Position numbers and translations under genes: made by a program. Positions 53,301 through 61,011 of a DNA stretch of 64,000 bases are shown here, piece after piece. Source of the DNA: JARLGU01 sp036504535 (lineage in GTDB: Bacteria; Armatimonadota; Armatimonadia; Armatimonadales; Capsulimonadaceae); NCBI GenBank assembly GCA_036504535.1, contig DASXUY010000014.1, forward strand, positions 124,001 to 188,000, given 5' to 3'. Position 1 is the stretch's first letter. Each line of letters opens with the position of its first letter. The notes under the pieces were generated by a model. That model ran no database searches. It saw only the letters and a list, made by a program, of their open reading frames with translations, and was not told the DNA's origin.

Positions 53301-55839
53301 CCGCGATCATATTCAGCATGTGCTCGGCGATCCCAAATGTCCACTCGTTCAACACGTTCGGCACGGGAGCGTAGGCATATTGCCCAGTCAAATCGGACGG
53401 AATCTCGTTCTCGTAATAGTATCCCTCGGACGCCAATATGGGCTTTTTTCCCATCTCATGGAGTTTGCCGTGGGGATCAACCGCGCTTCCGCGAAGCAGC
53501 CAATCGGATGACGACGCAAAGCCGCTGTCCGTAACCCAATTTGCCGGTAGTTCGGACGCGGGACGGTACCAAAACCCGCCTTCCTTCTTGAGGTAGCTTG
53601 GGCGTTCTTCAGGATGGTAGAAGTAGTAGTCCGCTCGCGTCGACCACTCTCCCCAGCCGTGGACGTCCACGACCTCGGGGTCTGTCGGTACCGTGCTGCC
53701 GCCGATAGTCACAAGTCGCGTCGGATCCATGGCGCGTATGCGCTTGAAAAGCTGACCCATACGATCCGCTTCACCGGCCCCGGGATACGCGAGTTCGTTC
53801 CCCACGTCCCAGAATACACACGATGGGTAGTTCGGCTGCGTGCGGTACGTGGCGTAGATTTCACTGTAGAGTCGCTCGAACATCAGCGGGTCGTTGTAGG
53901 CGTACCGATCCTGTCCGGTGGCGCCGTGATCGGACATCTCGTTTTTGATCAAGAATCCCATCTCGTCGGCGATATTGTCCTGTATCCGGCCGCCCATAAA
54001 TGCGGACGGCAAATGGTGCATTCCAATTCGAATCAGGCGATAGGCATGCGGTAGCACGGGCCACAGGAGGTTCGCAAGTACGACATGGCTTCCGCCTTCC
54101 ATCTTGAACACCTTGCCGTTCAGCGTAAAATGGCCATCGTGATAGCCGAACGAACGGAAGCCGAATCGTTCGCGCCGCACATCAAGTACCTTGTTCGCCG
54201 ACGATTTCAGTGTGAACCGCATTTCGTACAAGTCAGGCGTATCCGGCGACCAAAGCTTAGGATTCGACCAAGGTAACTTGAGCGACACCCGTGTCATGCC
54301 AGGTGCTAGCGTCACGGTTTGTGCTGGCAAAGTCAACGCTAACTTGCCGCGGTCGAATACCTCACACGCTAGCGTCGCTTGTGCCGTATTCGGACTGTCA
54401 TTTTGCACTTCAGCCTTCACTGAGATGCTCTTACCGCTCGGTTCGATTGTCGAGGTAATCGCCGCCCAATCTGTGCGGACCACGGGCACCGCGACTAGCT
54501 CGGGAATGGTGGCTAATCCAGCTTTGATGCCGTCAACCGGTGCCACCATGGCTCGTCCCGTATTACGCTGAGCAGGTGTCAGGTCCGAACGAAGGCCCAC
54601 AACCCAGTCGGTTATACCGACGACTACGGTGTGTGGAGCGCCGTCGTTGATGCTCGGGGGCAGGTCAAAATACGCTGGCAATTCCCAGTTGAACTTACTA
54701 CCCGCAGGCTGGCCGTCGACGTAAACGTCCGCCTTCCAAAGCGCTCGGGGAATATAAAGCTGGATTTTCTTGCCAGCCCAGGACGCCGGGACGGTGACGG
54801 TTCGTCGATACCACATCCCGTGCGATGAATCCAGAGGCGAATCATGCTCGTCCGGGAGATTGACCCGCGCCCAGCCTGTTGTTGGCACATCCGAGTATGC
54901 CAAAGGTGCTTTGCCGCTCACCCGTTCCCAACCATCCTGTAGTTCGACAACTTCAGGTCGGACGCGGCTCTCACGAGTGCCATGATTAAGTCGCCAGTGA
55001 TCCAATGTAGACAGGTTGCCTGTCGTTGCCCAAACGCGCAGCTTGTACCAGTCTCCACCGGGCAGCGGAACACTCACTTTGGTTTGTTGATTGCCGCCCA
55101 GATTGACGGGCTGGTCGATGGCCGACAGCTCGGCGCCAAAATAGTCTTCGTATCGGGCATGTATCACGACCGACGTGGCGCCCGGGGCGTGGTTGAAGAC
55201 GCTCACCGTCGATCCGCCGTTGTCCGTAATCCCAATGACTTCCGATAGGGTGGCGGGGCGCAGCGTGGCTTGGCCAAATCCGTTCTCGTACAAATGCGGC
55301 AGCAACGTGCTCTTGATCACGATATCCGAGCTCGGTGCAGCCTTCGTCAGCGGCAGAATGATGCTTCCCTCTCCACCTGACCAGCGGCTCGCCACACTCT
55401 CGTCCCATCCGGTCAGCGGCACACCATTCGCCCAGATCCTTTCGACAAGTCGGTGCTCATCGAAGTCGAGAACAACTGGCCAGTCCTGCGCAGCCGCTGG
55501 CAGCGACACCTTGACCCGCCACCAGAGGCGGCTGCCGTTAGGGCTGTAGGCCGATGCGCGGGCGTGTCGCGTCATAGCCTCGGCGTACGGAATGCAACGC
55601 GCTGACAGCGCTTCGGCGGGTGATGTTACGCTGTCCGTGACCAATTGCAGGCGCGACGTGATGTCCGTGTGCCAGTCCGGACGCTCTGCCAGGTGCTCGG
55701 CATAGGGGGCTGGAGGAGGGGACGCCACAGCAGCCGTGCTCGATTGCGGAGCCGCGATGAGTGTCAGTGCTATGACGATAGGCGCGACATAGGGCAGAAG
55801 TGTCCGCCGAGTACGGCGGTTTCGGGTATCAGCAGTCAA
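50329..55839 (-). CDS. Giant secreted GH2-like multidomain glycosidase
   Basis: About 1,836 residues. The TTG at 55839 is chosen because AGGAGA lies just upstream and it gives a clean signal peptide (LLPYVAPIVIALTLIAAPQSS); a TTG at 55887 would add 16 residues. Domain order: beta-sandwich (~90-190), GH2 sugar-binding-type sandwich (~300-420, GMWYRRTVTVPASWAGKKIQLYI), immunoglobulin-like domain (~455-560), GH2-type TIM barrel (~565-880) with acid/base Glu682 in FWDVGNELAYPG and likely nucleophile in KKPILASEGYYY. There are then two GATase-like domains (~1000-1180 and ~1200-1420) and beta-rich C-terminal modules (~1450-1836). GH2 enzymes hydrolyse beta-galactosides, mannosides or glucuronides. 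It follows the pseudopilin/LacI pair on the same strand. Confidence 0.78.
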   Translation of the reverse strand: MTADTRNRRTRRTLLPYVAPIVIALTLIAAPQSSTAAVASPPPAPYAEHLAERPDWHTDITSRLQLVTDSVTSPAEALSARCIPYAEAMTRHARASAYSPNGSRLWWRVKVSLPAAAQDWPVVLDFDEHRLVERIWANGVPLTGWDESVASRWSGGEGSIILPLTKAAPSSDIVIKSTLLPHLYENGFGQATLRPATLSEVIGITDNGGSTVSVFNHAPGATSVVIHARYEDYFGAELSAIDQPVNLGGNQQTKVSVPLPGGDWYKLRVWATTGNLSTLDHWRLNHGTRESRVRPEVVELQDGWERVSGKAPLAYSDVPTTGWARVNLPDEHDSPLDSSHGMWYRRTVTVPASWAGKKIQLYIPRALWKADVYVDGQPAGSKFNWELPAYFDLPPSINDGAPHTVVVGITDWVVGLRSDLTPAQRNTGRAMVAPVDGIKAGLATIPELVAVPVVRTDWAAITSTIEPSGKSISVKAEVQNDSPNTAQATLACEVFDRGKLALTLPAQTVTLAPGMTRVSLKLPWSNPKLWSPDTPDLYEMRFTLKSSANKVLDVRRERFGFRSFGYHDGHFTLNGKVFKMEGGSHVVLANLLWPVLPHAYRLIRIGMHHLPSAFMGGRIQDNIADEMGFLIKNEMSDHGATGQDRYAYNDPLMFERLYSEIYATYRTQPNYPSCVFWDVGNELAYPGAGEADRMGQLFKRIRAMDPTRLVTIGGSTVPTDPEVVDVHGWGEWSTRADYYFYHPEERPSYLKKEGGFWYRPASELPANWVTDSGFASSSDWLLRGSAVDPHGKLHEMGKKPILASEGYYYENEIPSDLTGQYAYAPVPNVLNEWTFGIAEHMLNMIAERKLALQNVRQGGVAGSMIHVDRGVGRWVSPLAAFSWDRKVRYESGETLSTVMGIHQDLYDTHVVNGLFQLWRGDTKIGEMAGQWTLASGDIQRVPLHMPLPAVTTDTTLRLHVEVWTEDGKGWFYDDQPITVFAPVKLVAPATARLCVFDPDGRTTAFLTARGAAFKSIARLDAWAGRDTGTLLVGSEGLNRVKPDALASLAKKIAAGGRVVLLDHRTLPTFLTKRLVQKVRGSTATAVIDPLSSLTQGLLNDDFRSWTNREGDQIVYWNPIITPSTGNFRSHLDANGASPLLELGEGAGEVLFCQLNMADALGVEPVATRVLANILTWTGKSSPFSLTPALLASSDKGFIDTMQGRFGLNCIVAPNPTTDQITASKLIILAGNDLTAQSGLMARKSEINAWLEKGGTLFVQDLDAISAEWLNRLIGSDLSVDEFPQSGAYLMRYDPLTAGLTSGGFFWGDISNLTHWVAQKRAVNQVGYVRVNGSQFDSPIQPPYLGQVHRGAGRVIVSQIRSASYPVPVATRTLAQILTNAGASMPGQIGRTRDESKDFTYTPIDLTTKVNLPFKDDPTGRRGWHGCGAENDMRIIPLGRQAFKGVTYDIIDPDKANGNGCIGLKCTYDLGSLPREVKGIPVNQIADRLYFLHASAWGLPGFTYRVYYAEDRKNWIPGKPDPYVDVTVKPGENIQDFWFARKVEQGEMFAPGCTVAWWGENIRSHSMDMGVGLYQMIWDNPHPEKTIESIDILSPGTVGTGEIFVVGITAAVRKGAGSALVPLSKVCPKTDPGQVFAHFQNANYGLVLLKSGVIAAIHDPDGNVLIDRAGSWYLQGMTRESASSPPNFHFRGYEDDQKVTISQTTNSAGAAVYSISHAISPYMDWSKTITCGVKSVQVEYKFAVLNDFPEGKSTSLLLGVHAVKEALNGKVTVANDSSCAVMPFTRGGGAVTFDSRLRNYGQPGYTFNDTSVNFGLFSEDGKAKGGKDSLTFEIELP

Positions 55840-55946
55840 TGACTTTCTCCTGATCAGTATTCTATCAATATTGCGCCTCAATTTCAAAAGCAGGCAGGCG
55901 TGATTGAGCGCGGAAAGGTCGTTCGTGAAAAGAGATGGAGAGGGGA

Positions 55947-55973
55947 AGTGGCGCCGACACTGTCAGCGCCACT
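55947..55973 (-). terminator. Stem-loop after the pseudopilin gene
   Basis: AGTGGCGC (55947-55954) pairs with GCGCCACT (55966-55973), only 12 bases beyond the pseudopilin stop. It could limit readthrough into the GH2 gene. A-rich sequence on its left would give a weak U-tract. Confidence 0.55.
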
Positions 55974-55984
55974 ATAACGAGCTA

Positions 55985-56914
55985 CTAGAGGGGACTGAAG
56001 GTCAAGATGAACGGTGCGCCCGTGCACTGGTCCGTACTGGCTGCATTCGCGTTAAGCGTAGCCCCGACGCTTGCCGGAGGGCTCCAGATGTTGCAGGGTG
56101 TCGTATTTTGAGCGCAGCCGATGTTGGGCGGGGTAGGACCGCCGGATACACGCTCGCCGAACATGAACTTGACGTGGCCATCACAGCACAACCAGTTGGC
56201 GCCCCCTGTATGGACACCGGGAATCATCGCAAGGTTGGTCGCGGTCATGAGCGACCCGTTGACTATTTCTTCTCCAGCAATGCCGCCAATTTGGCAGGCA
56301 AACTTCCGCTTGTCGGGAACTCCCCCCGCCGTTGGCCTGTTGCCGAGGGGTTTGAACTTGCCCTGGCTCGCGCTGCCGGTTGAAGAGTCGTTACCCTGGC
56401 CAGCTGGCGACTGAAAGTTATCGCTTGTCGGGTTGAAGTTGAACCCTTGACACTCTCCAACGAGGACCGTAGTTACCGAAGACGTTAGTCCCGACTGGCT
56501 TTCGGCATGAGTGGCTCCGAGAGGATCAAGCAGTTGCGATGCAAGGTTCTGATTGAAGAAATACGAAATGACGCTATATCCGGCATCAGGGAGCGTTGTA
56601 TCATCTGGGCATGCAAATACGCCTGTCGCCTTGACATATGGGTAGATTAACCCCGCCCAGCCGGTCCCAATTGTATTCGATACCGGCGCAATGCTTGGGT
56701 AGCATTCATCGTAGTCCTGGACATACTGCGTAAACGCCAGGCCCATTTGTTTAAGGTTCGACTGGCAATTCGCTTGTCTTGCCTTTTCACGCGCCTTGGC
56801 AAACACGGGAAAAAGTATCGCAGCTAAAATTGCAATAATTGCTATAACTACGAGGAGCTCTATCAAAGTAAATGCTCGAGAACTAGATCTATGAATGGCC
56901 ATGGATGTCACCAT
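55985..56914 (-). CDS. Type II pseudopilin-like protein, DUF1559 family
   Basis: The prepilin signal SRAFTLIELLVVIAIIAILAAILFPVFAKAREKARQ has Ala at the cleavage position, as in the other copy. NCQSNLKQMGLAFTQYVQDYDECYPS is the DUF1559 core helix continuation, and the H-x9-DG motif is HTGGANWLCCDGHVKF. The head is larger (309 residues) and Cys-containing. It starts 16 bp after the LacI gene on the same strand and precedes the GH2 gene, mirroring the order at 36970-40978. The start codon is ambiguous: ATG 56914, the next GTG, or ATG 56902, with AAAGGA close upstream. Confidence 0.88.
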   Translation of the reverse strand: MVTSMAIHRSSSRAFTLIELLVVIAIIAILAAILFPVFAKAREKARQANCQSNLKQMGLAFTQYVQDYDECYPSIAPVSNTIGTGWAGLIYPYVKATGVFACPDDTTLPDAGYSVISYFFNQNLASQLLDPLGATHAESQSGLTSSVTTVLVGECQGFNFNPTSDNFQSPAGQGNDSSTGSASQGKFKPLGNRPTAGGVPDKRKFACQIGGIAGEEIVNGSLMTATNLAMIPGVHTGGANWLCCDGHVKFMFGERVSGGPTPPNIGCAQNTTPCNIWSPPASVGATLNANAASTDQCTGAPFILTFSPL

Positions 56915-56930
56915 TATCCTTTCTTACCTG

Positions 56931-57971
56931 TTATTTAACCTTCTTTTGAACTACTGCCACTGTCTCGCCCGTTACGAATCCAAATGGGAGACTTTCAACC
57001 GTGTGTTGTTCCATTCCACTGGCAATTTTTGATCGTAGAATGGCGCAAGCTCGTCGTCCCATTTCGTATTCCGGTATAGTGAAGTGGCTGTATTCTGATC
57101 CACCAAACCTGCACGACTTAGCGCCAAATGTCACTATTGACAGGTCTCTGGGGATCAGCAACCCGGCATACGCAGCGGCAAGCACAAAATACTCGGCATC
57201 CAGATCGCCGTAGCACACAACAGCAGTGGGAGGTGCTCCGCCGTTCAATGTCTCGGCAATTGCTTTTCGCGGCCCCTCACCGCCCCCATCGATCACGGAA
57301 GGGTCCAGATGCGAGTCGATCATCGCTCTTTTGTAGCCAGCCAGCCGCTCCCAAGCGCTATAGTGAGTTTTGCCTTCAACCATAATGTTGTGAAAATCGG
57401 CGTACAGCACTTGGCAGTGTCCCATATCGACTAGTAGTTTGGTAGCGCGATATCCTGCGTCGAAATCGTCTGGTTTTACACAGTCGAACTCCCTATCTGT
57501 ATTGACATAAACTGCAGGAAGCGCGCTACTCTCAATCACATCGTACAAACCTTGAGGAACGTCGTGAGTATAGTCAACGATCATTCCATCGGCCATCCAT
57601 TCGCGCAAGATTTTTGGCATCCGATTGGGATCGAGCAACTCGTCATCGGGCATCCGGAAGAGAGTCAGGTGTAGGTTATGCTCCAGAAGGTCGTCGCAAA
57701 TTCCCTGCCATACTTCTTGCGGAAGCGTCGACGAATTCTCTTTGGTTGACACAAGTAATCCCACGCAGCCAAACCGGCCGGAACGGACGGCCTTTGCAGC
57801 CCCGTTGGGCTGATACCCCAAACGCGTTGCAACTTCGCGAATTTTCGCTGCTCTTCTGGCCGTGCTGCCCCAGTTCTCTTTGTTTGTGCGATTGAGCACG
57901 TTAGCAACGGTTTGCTTAGAAACTCCAGCCTCTTGGGCAATCTGTTCAAGTGTTACAGTGGTCTTTAACAT
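56931..57971 (-). CDS. LacI-family transcriptional regulator
   Basis: The helix-turn-helix VTLEQIAQEAGVSKQTVANVLNR is followed by an insertion-bearing hinge (KENWGSTARRAAKIREVATRLGYQPNGAAKAVRSGR) and a sensor domain (CVGLLVSTKENSS, DDFDAGYRATKLLVDMGHCQVLYADF, LSIVTFGAKS). The regulator probably controls itself, the pseudopilin and perhaps the GH2 gene. Immediately upstream is a tandem 16-bp repeat containing a LacI-like half-palindrome, placed right after the -10 box. There is no ribosome site before the ATG. Confidence 0.9.
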   Translation of the reverse strand: MLKTTVTLEQIAQEAGVSKQTVANVLNRTNKENWGSTARRAAKIREVATRLGYQPNGAAKAVRSGRFGCVGLLVSTKENSSTLPQEVWQGICDDLLEHNLHLTLFRMPDDELLDPNRMPKILREWMADGMIVDYTHDVPQGLYDVIESSALPAVYVNTDREFDCVKPDDFDAGYRATKLLVDMGHCQVLYADFHNIMVEGKTHYSAWERLAGYKRAMIDSHLDPSVIDGGGEGPRKAIAETLNGGAPPTAVVCYGDLDAEYFVLAAAYAGLLIPRDLSIVTFGAKSCRFGGSEYSHFTIPEYEMGRRACAILRSKIASGMEQHTVESLPFGFVTGETVAVVQKKVK

Positions 57972-57972
57972 A

Positions 57973-58004
57973 TTTTGGACCGATCTAATTTTGGACCGAT
58001 CTAA
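57973..58004. promoter_or_regulatory. Tandem 16-bp operator repeat of the LacI gene
   Basis: TTTTGGACCGATCTAA occurs twice in perfect tandem (57973-57988, 57989-58004). Its core TTGGACCGATCTAA is an imperfect palindrome with a central CG, as LacI-family operators have. The repeat abuts the ATG on one side and the -10 box on the other. Confidence 0.75.
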
Positions 58005-58032
58005 TTCTATAATGATTCATTCGGGAAGTCAA
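58004..58032 (-). promoter_or_regulatory. Promoter of the LacI gene at 56931-57971
   Basis: Minus strand: TTGACT (58032-58027), 17-base spacer, TAGAAT (58009-58004). Transcription would begin inside the tandem repeat. Confidence 0.65.
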
Positions 58033-58313
58033 GAGGAATTTGAAAATTGTCTGAACAGAGTTTTCGGCGATCGCTCTTCAGCACTGACCTCCGCGCAGGC
58101 ATCAACTATTGTGCGCTTCCCTTACGCCTTTAGCAACGCGACCACAGTGGGCGATACTGTCCTCTGTTATGCCCGCCGAAGCCGGCTGTTTGTGGAACGT
58201 TGAGCCGTTGGTTAGGGTTATTATTGGAGGCGCGCTGGGGTACTATTAAAGTGTCGCAAGACAGCGGCTTAGGGGTCCTAAGTCCCAGCCGAGGAGCGCC
58301 ATAAACAGGTTTC
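58033..58313. other. Intergenic region before the R3H ATPase gene
   Basis: With the 61 bp of operator and promoter to its left this forms a 342-bp gene-free stretch. On the plus strand TACTAT near 58241 is a possible -10 for the ATPase gene. GAGGAG at 58291 lies 17 bases before the ATG, which is longer than usual spacing. Confidence 0.4.
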
Positions 58314-60053
58314 ATGACAGAAATAACAACTGGCTTATTACCGTTCACTTTACCGACTCCATCAACCCCTGCGGAGGAGACTCTCCGCGATATTTCGACC
58401 GTTGGCGCACATCAAATGCGCGTCACCGACAATCTGGGCCAGCTTTTGGCGGTGATACCGCCTGATATCCGTAAGGCCGTCAGTGAACTCGAGAGCCTAT
58501 CCGGCCTGATCGAGATCGTCATGGATCTTGGTCGCGATGCCGAAGCACGTTTCCCCGGCGGCAATGTCGTCTGGCTGCGTGAAGGCACCTCGGTGACCGC
58601 CGAAGATATCGACTACGTTGTAAATCACATCGGTTTGTTCGGCAAGGACAACCGCGCTGGTATCGAACGAACTCTTCACCGTATTTCCGCCATCCGCAAC
58701 CGCACCGGACGTATCGTTGGCCTTACCCTACGTATCGGCCGCGCTGTTTACGGCACCATCGATATCATTCGCGACATTGTCGAGTCTGGCAAGTCGATCT
58801 TGATGCTCGGGCGGCCGGGTCGCGGCAAGACCACCAAGCTTCGCGAGATGGCGCGCGTGCTGTCCGACGAGTTCGGCAAGCGTGTCATCATTGTTGACAC
58901 GTCCAACGAGATCGCAGGCGACGGCGACATTCCTCACCCGGCCATCGGTCGCGCTCGCCGCATGCAGGTGGCTGCTCCCGAGAACCAGCACGCGGTCATG
59001 ATCGAAGCGGTCGAGAACCACATGCCTGAGGTGATTGTCATCGACGAGATCGGCGTTGAAGCGGAAGCGTTCGCTGCCCGCACCATCGCCGAACGCGGTG
59101 TCCAGTTGATCGGCACCGCTCACGGTAACACACTCGACAACCTGCTGATGAACCCGACACTGTCTGACCTGATCGGCGGCATCCAGGCTGTGACCCTGTC
59201 CGACGAAGAGGCCCGAAAGCGCGGCACTCAGAAGACGGTGCTCGAGCGAAAACAGGCACCGACATTCGATGTGATCATCGAGATCATCGAAGTCGATCAA
59301 CTGGCCATCCATCACGATGTGCTGCAAACCGTCGACCGCCTCCTTCGCGGCGGCACCCCGCGTCCCGAGATACGGCGTCGGAACGAGAACGGCGACGTCG
59401 AGATCGTCCAAAAGGGCGATGTCGACGCGCACGCTCCGCCCAAGGGCGCGGGCTCTGAGCTTCGCGGCGGCGCGTCGAATGAACGCTACCCGAAGCCGAC
59501 CACGGGCCCAATGGAGCACAGCAACGGTTCGAACGGTGCTGGCGAGCTCAACGGTGTTGGCGTCCCCGCCAAGAAGGTGATGCCTTCGGTGGTTCGCCTC
59601 TTCCCGTACGGGGTGAGCCGCAGCCGCCTTGAGCGCGCTATACGCAGCCTTAAGGTGCCAGCATACATCACCCGCGAGATCAGCGATTCCGATGTGATGA
59701 TCGCCCTGAAGGCCAACTATCGCAAGGAACCAACGCGCCTGCAGGAAGGGCTCAACCGCAACCTTCCGACGTATGTGATCAAGAGCAACACGTACATCCA
59801 GATCGAGAACGTGATCCGCGAGATCTTCAACCTTGGCGTCACCGCCTCCGAAGAGGAGCAAGCGTTGCAAGAGGCAGAAGATGCGATCGAGGAGATCAAG
59901 GAATCCACGGCTTCCGGCCTCAACTCAATCGAACTCGCGCCGCAAAACTCATACACCCGCCGAATGCAGCATCAGCTGGTCGAACGCCACGGACTGCAGT
60001 CCGAAAGCATTGGTGTCGAGCCCATGCGCCGCATCCGCATCAGCCGCTCGTAG
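58314..60053 (+). CDS. R3H-domain AAA ATPase (Ycf45/SpoIIIAA-like)
   Basis: This cytoplasmic nucleic-acid-associated ATPase has an N-terminal region (~25-140) leading to a P-loop domain: Walker A GRPGRGKTT at 166-174, IVDTSNEIAGDGDIPHPAIGRARR, Walker B EVIVIDEIGVEAEA and LIGTAHGNTLDNLL. These segments match the stage III sporulation AA/Ycf45 type. A low-complexity linker (~370-425) precedes a second conserved region (VRLFPYGVSRSRLERAIRSL) and a C-terminal R3H domain (NSYTRRMQHQLVERHGLQSESIG ... RRIRI) that binds single-stranded nucleic acid. The protein is widespread in cyanobacteria, Firmicutes and Armatimonadota; its exact role is not established. Confidence 0.88.
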   Translation: MTEITTGLLPFTLPTPSTPAEETLRDISTVGAHQMRVTDNLGQLLAVIPPDIRKAVSELESLSGLIEIVMDLGRDAEARFPGGNVVWLREGTSVTAEDIDYVVNHIGLFGKDNRAGIERTLHRISAIRNRTGRIVGLTLRIGRAVYGTIDIIRDIVESGKSILMLGRPGRGKTTKLREMARVLSDEFGKRVIIVDTSNEIAGDGDIPHPAIGRARRMQVAAPENQHAVMIEAVENHMPEVIVIDEIGVEAEAFAARTIAERGVQLIGTAHGNTLDNLLMNPTLSDLIGGIQAVTLSDEEARKRGTQKTVLERKQAPTFDVIIEIIEVDQLAIHHDVLQTVDRLLRGGTPRPEIRRRNENGDVEIVQKGDVDAHAPPKGAGSELRGGASNERYPKPTTGPMEHSNGSNGAGELNGVGVPAKKVMPSVVRLFPYGVSRSRLERAIRSLKVPAYITREISDSDVMIALKANYRKEPTRLQEGLNRNLPTYVIKSNTYIQIENVIREIFNLGVTASEEEQALQEAEDAIEEIKESTASGLNSIELAPQNSYTRRMQHQLVERHGLQSESIGVEPMRRIRISRS

Positions 60054-60454
60054 CGTCCCGAGCCCGTTCCCGGTCGACGGGGGCGGGCGGCGGCAGGGTG
60101 CGGCCCACAGTTTCCGAAGGCTGATAGAAATAGCTATTAATCCACACGGTTGTCTATGGCCGAAGCCACCACGGCTTAAAAGCCATGGCTAGTAATTGCG
60201 TACAGGGTCTCCGACCCATAGGAACTTGGCTGGGCATGAGCACATATTTCGCTTTGCTGCAGTTGTACGGATTTATAGGGACCATTCGATAAATCCGGGC
60301 TGTGAAAGTCATGCGTTGAGAGCGGAACCATAGCGGCCCTGGATTGAAATCAGGGCTATGAAAGTTATTCTGTCCATAGGAATGGACTACCAATTGCTCA
60401 AATTAAGGATTGTCGCTTGTCACCTAGATGTGTCGTCGAGGTGATCGGCAGTCG
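60054..60454. repeat. Intergenic region with two hairpin-plus-tail units
   Basis: CGGATTTAT (60268-60276) and ATAAATCCG (60289-60297) form a hairpin followed by GGGCTGTGAAAGTCAT (60297-60312). A second hairpin (CATAG-CGG-CCCTG from 60329, CAGGG-CTATG to 60360) leads into GGGCTATGAAAGTTAT (60353-60368). The two 16-mers match at 14 positions. There is no gene. The repeat units span 60268-60368; the remainder is featureless. Confidence 0.5.
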
Positions 60455-60946
60455 CTAGTCTGGCTCGTTGCTCTCCAAAATGGTTGCAATAGCTCGCGTC
60501 GCCGCATCCGCGATAGAGCCCCCTGTGTCAATCACTGCGCTGTCATGCTCCGCGAGGTCTTTGAGCGCGGCAATCGCATCGCTAAAACCCGATACGCCAA
60601 TGACGTCAATGGCCCAGTACCGAACTTCGGGCGATGTGTCGCGTAGGCATTCTAGAAGCGCTGGGATTGCGACATCGATGTTGTGATAGCTGACGGCTTC
60701 GATGGCCATCTCTCGAACAAAGCTGGCTTCTTGTAAGTTAGATATGGACTCTACGAGAGGCGCTGTGACTGAGTCGTCTGAAACCCATCGAAGCGCACTT
60801 GCGCAACGCTCCCGGATGTCGATATCCTCGCCATGGAGCAGGCCCTCGATCAGTGTATCTATCACACAGCGATCTGTCGCGGTGTCGCGTCCCTGCGAGA
60901 TCAGCTGACGCTCAATCTCGAGTATACGGTCCAGCTTGTCGCCCAT
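60455..60946 (-). CDS. HEAT-repeat protein
   Basis: From ATG 60946 (GDKLDRILEIERQLIS) this 163-residue protein is built of HEAT/PBS-lyase-like helix pairs: DIRERCASALRWVSDDSVTAPLVESI, FVREMAIEAVSYHNIDVAIPALLECL, EVRYWAIDVIGVSGFSDAIAALKDLA. It has no signal peptide and no catalytic motif, so it is presumably a cytoplasmic binding protein. The frame upstream to 61105 overlaps the region next to the sialidase-like gene and lacks character. It is a single small gene downstream of the sialidase gene on the same strand, 65 bp away. Confidence 0.65.
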   Translation of the reverse strand: MGDKLDRILEIERQLISQGRDTATDRCVIDTLIEGLLHGEDIDIRERCASALRWVSDDSVTAPLVESISNLQEASFVREMAIEAVSYHNIDVAIPALLECLRDTSPEVRYWAIDVIGVSGFSDAIAALKDLAEHDSAVIDTGGSIADAATRAIATILESNEPD

Positions 60947-61011
60947 CCGAAATGACCCTCTCTTCCAACCTGAACGATTACTTTCGGTGCTCCCCCCAAC
61001 CACCCCGCCGA

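Noticed and set aside
58728..59870. Long open frame (380 codons) on the minus strand opposite the R3H ATPase
   Set aside because: The plus-strand gene has Walker and R3H motifs; the antisense frame arises from codon bias and has no family features.
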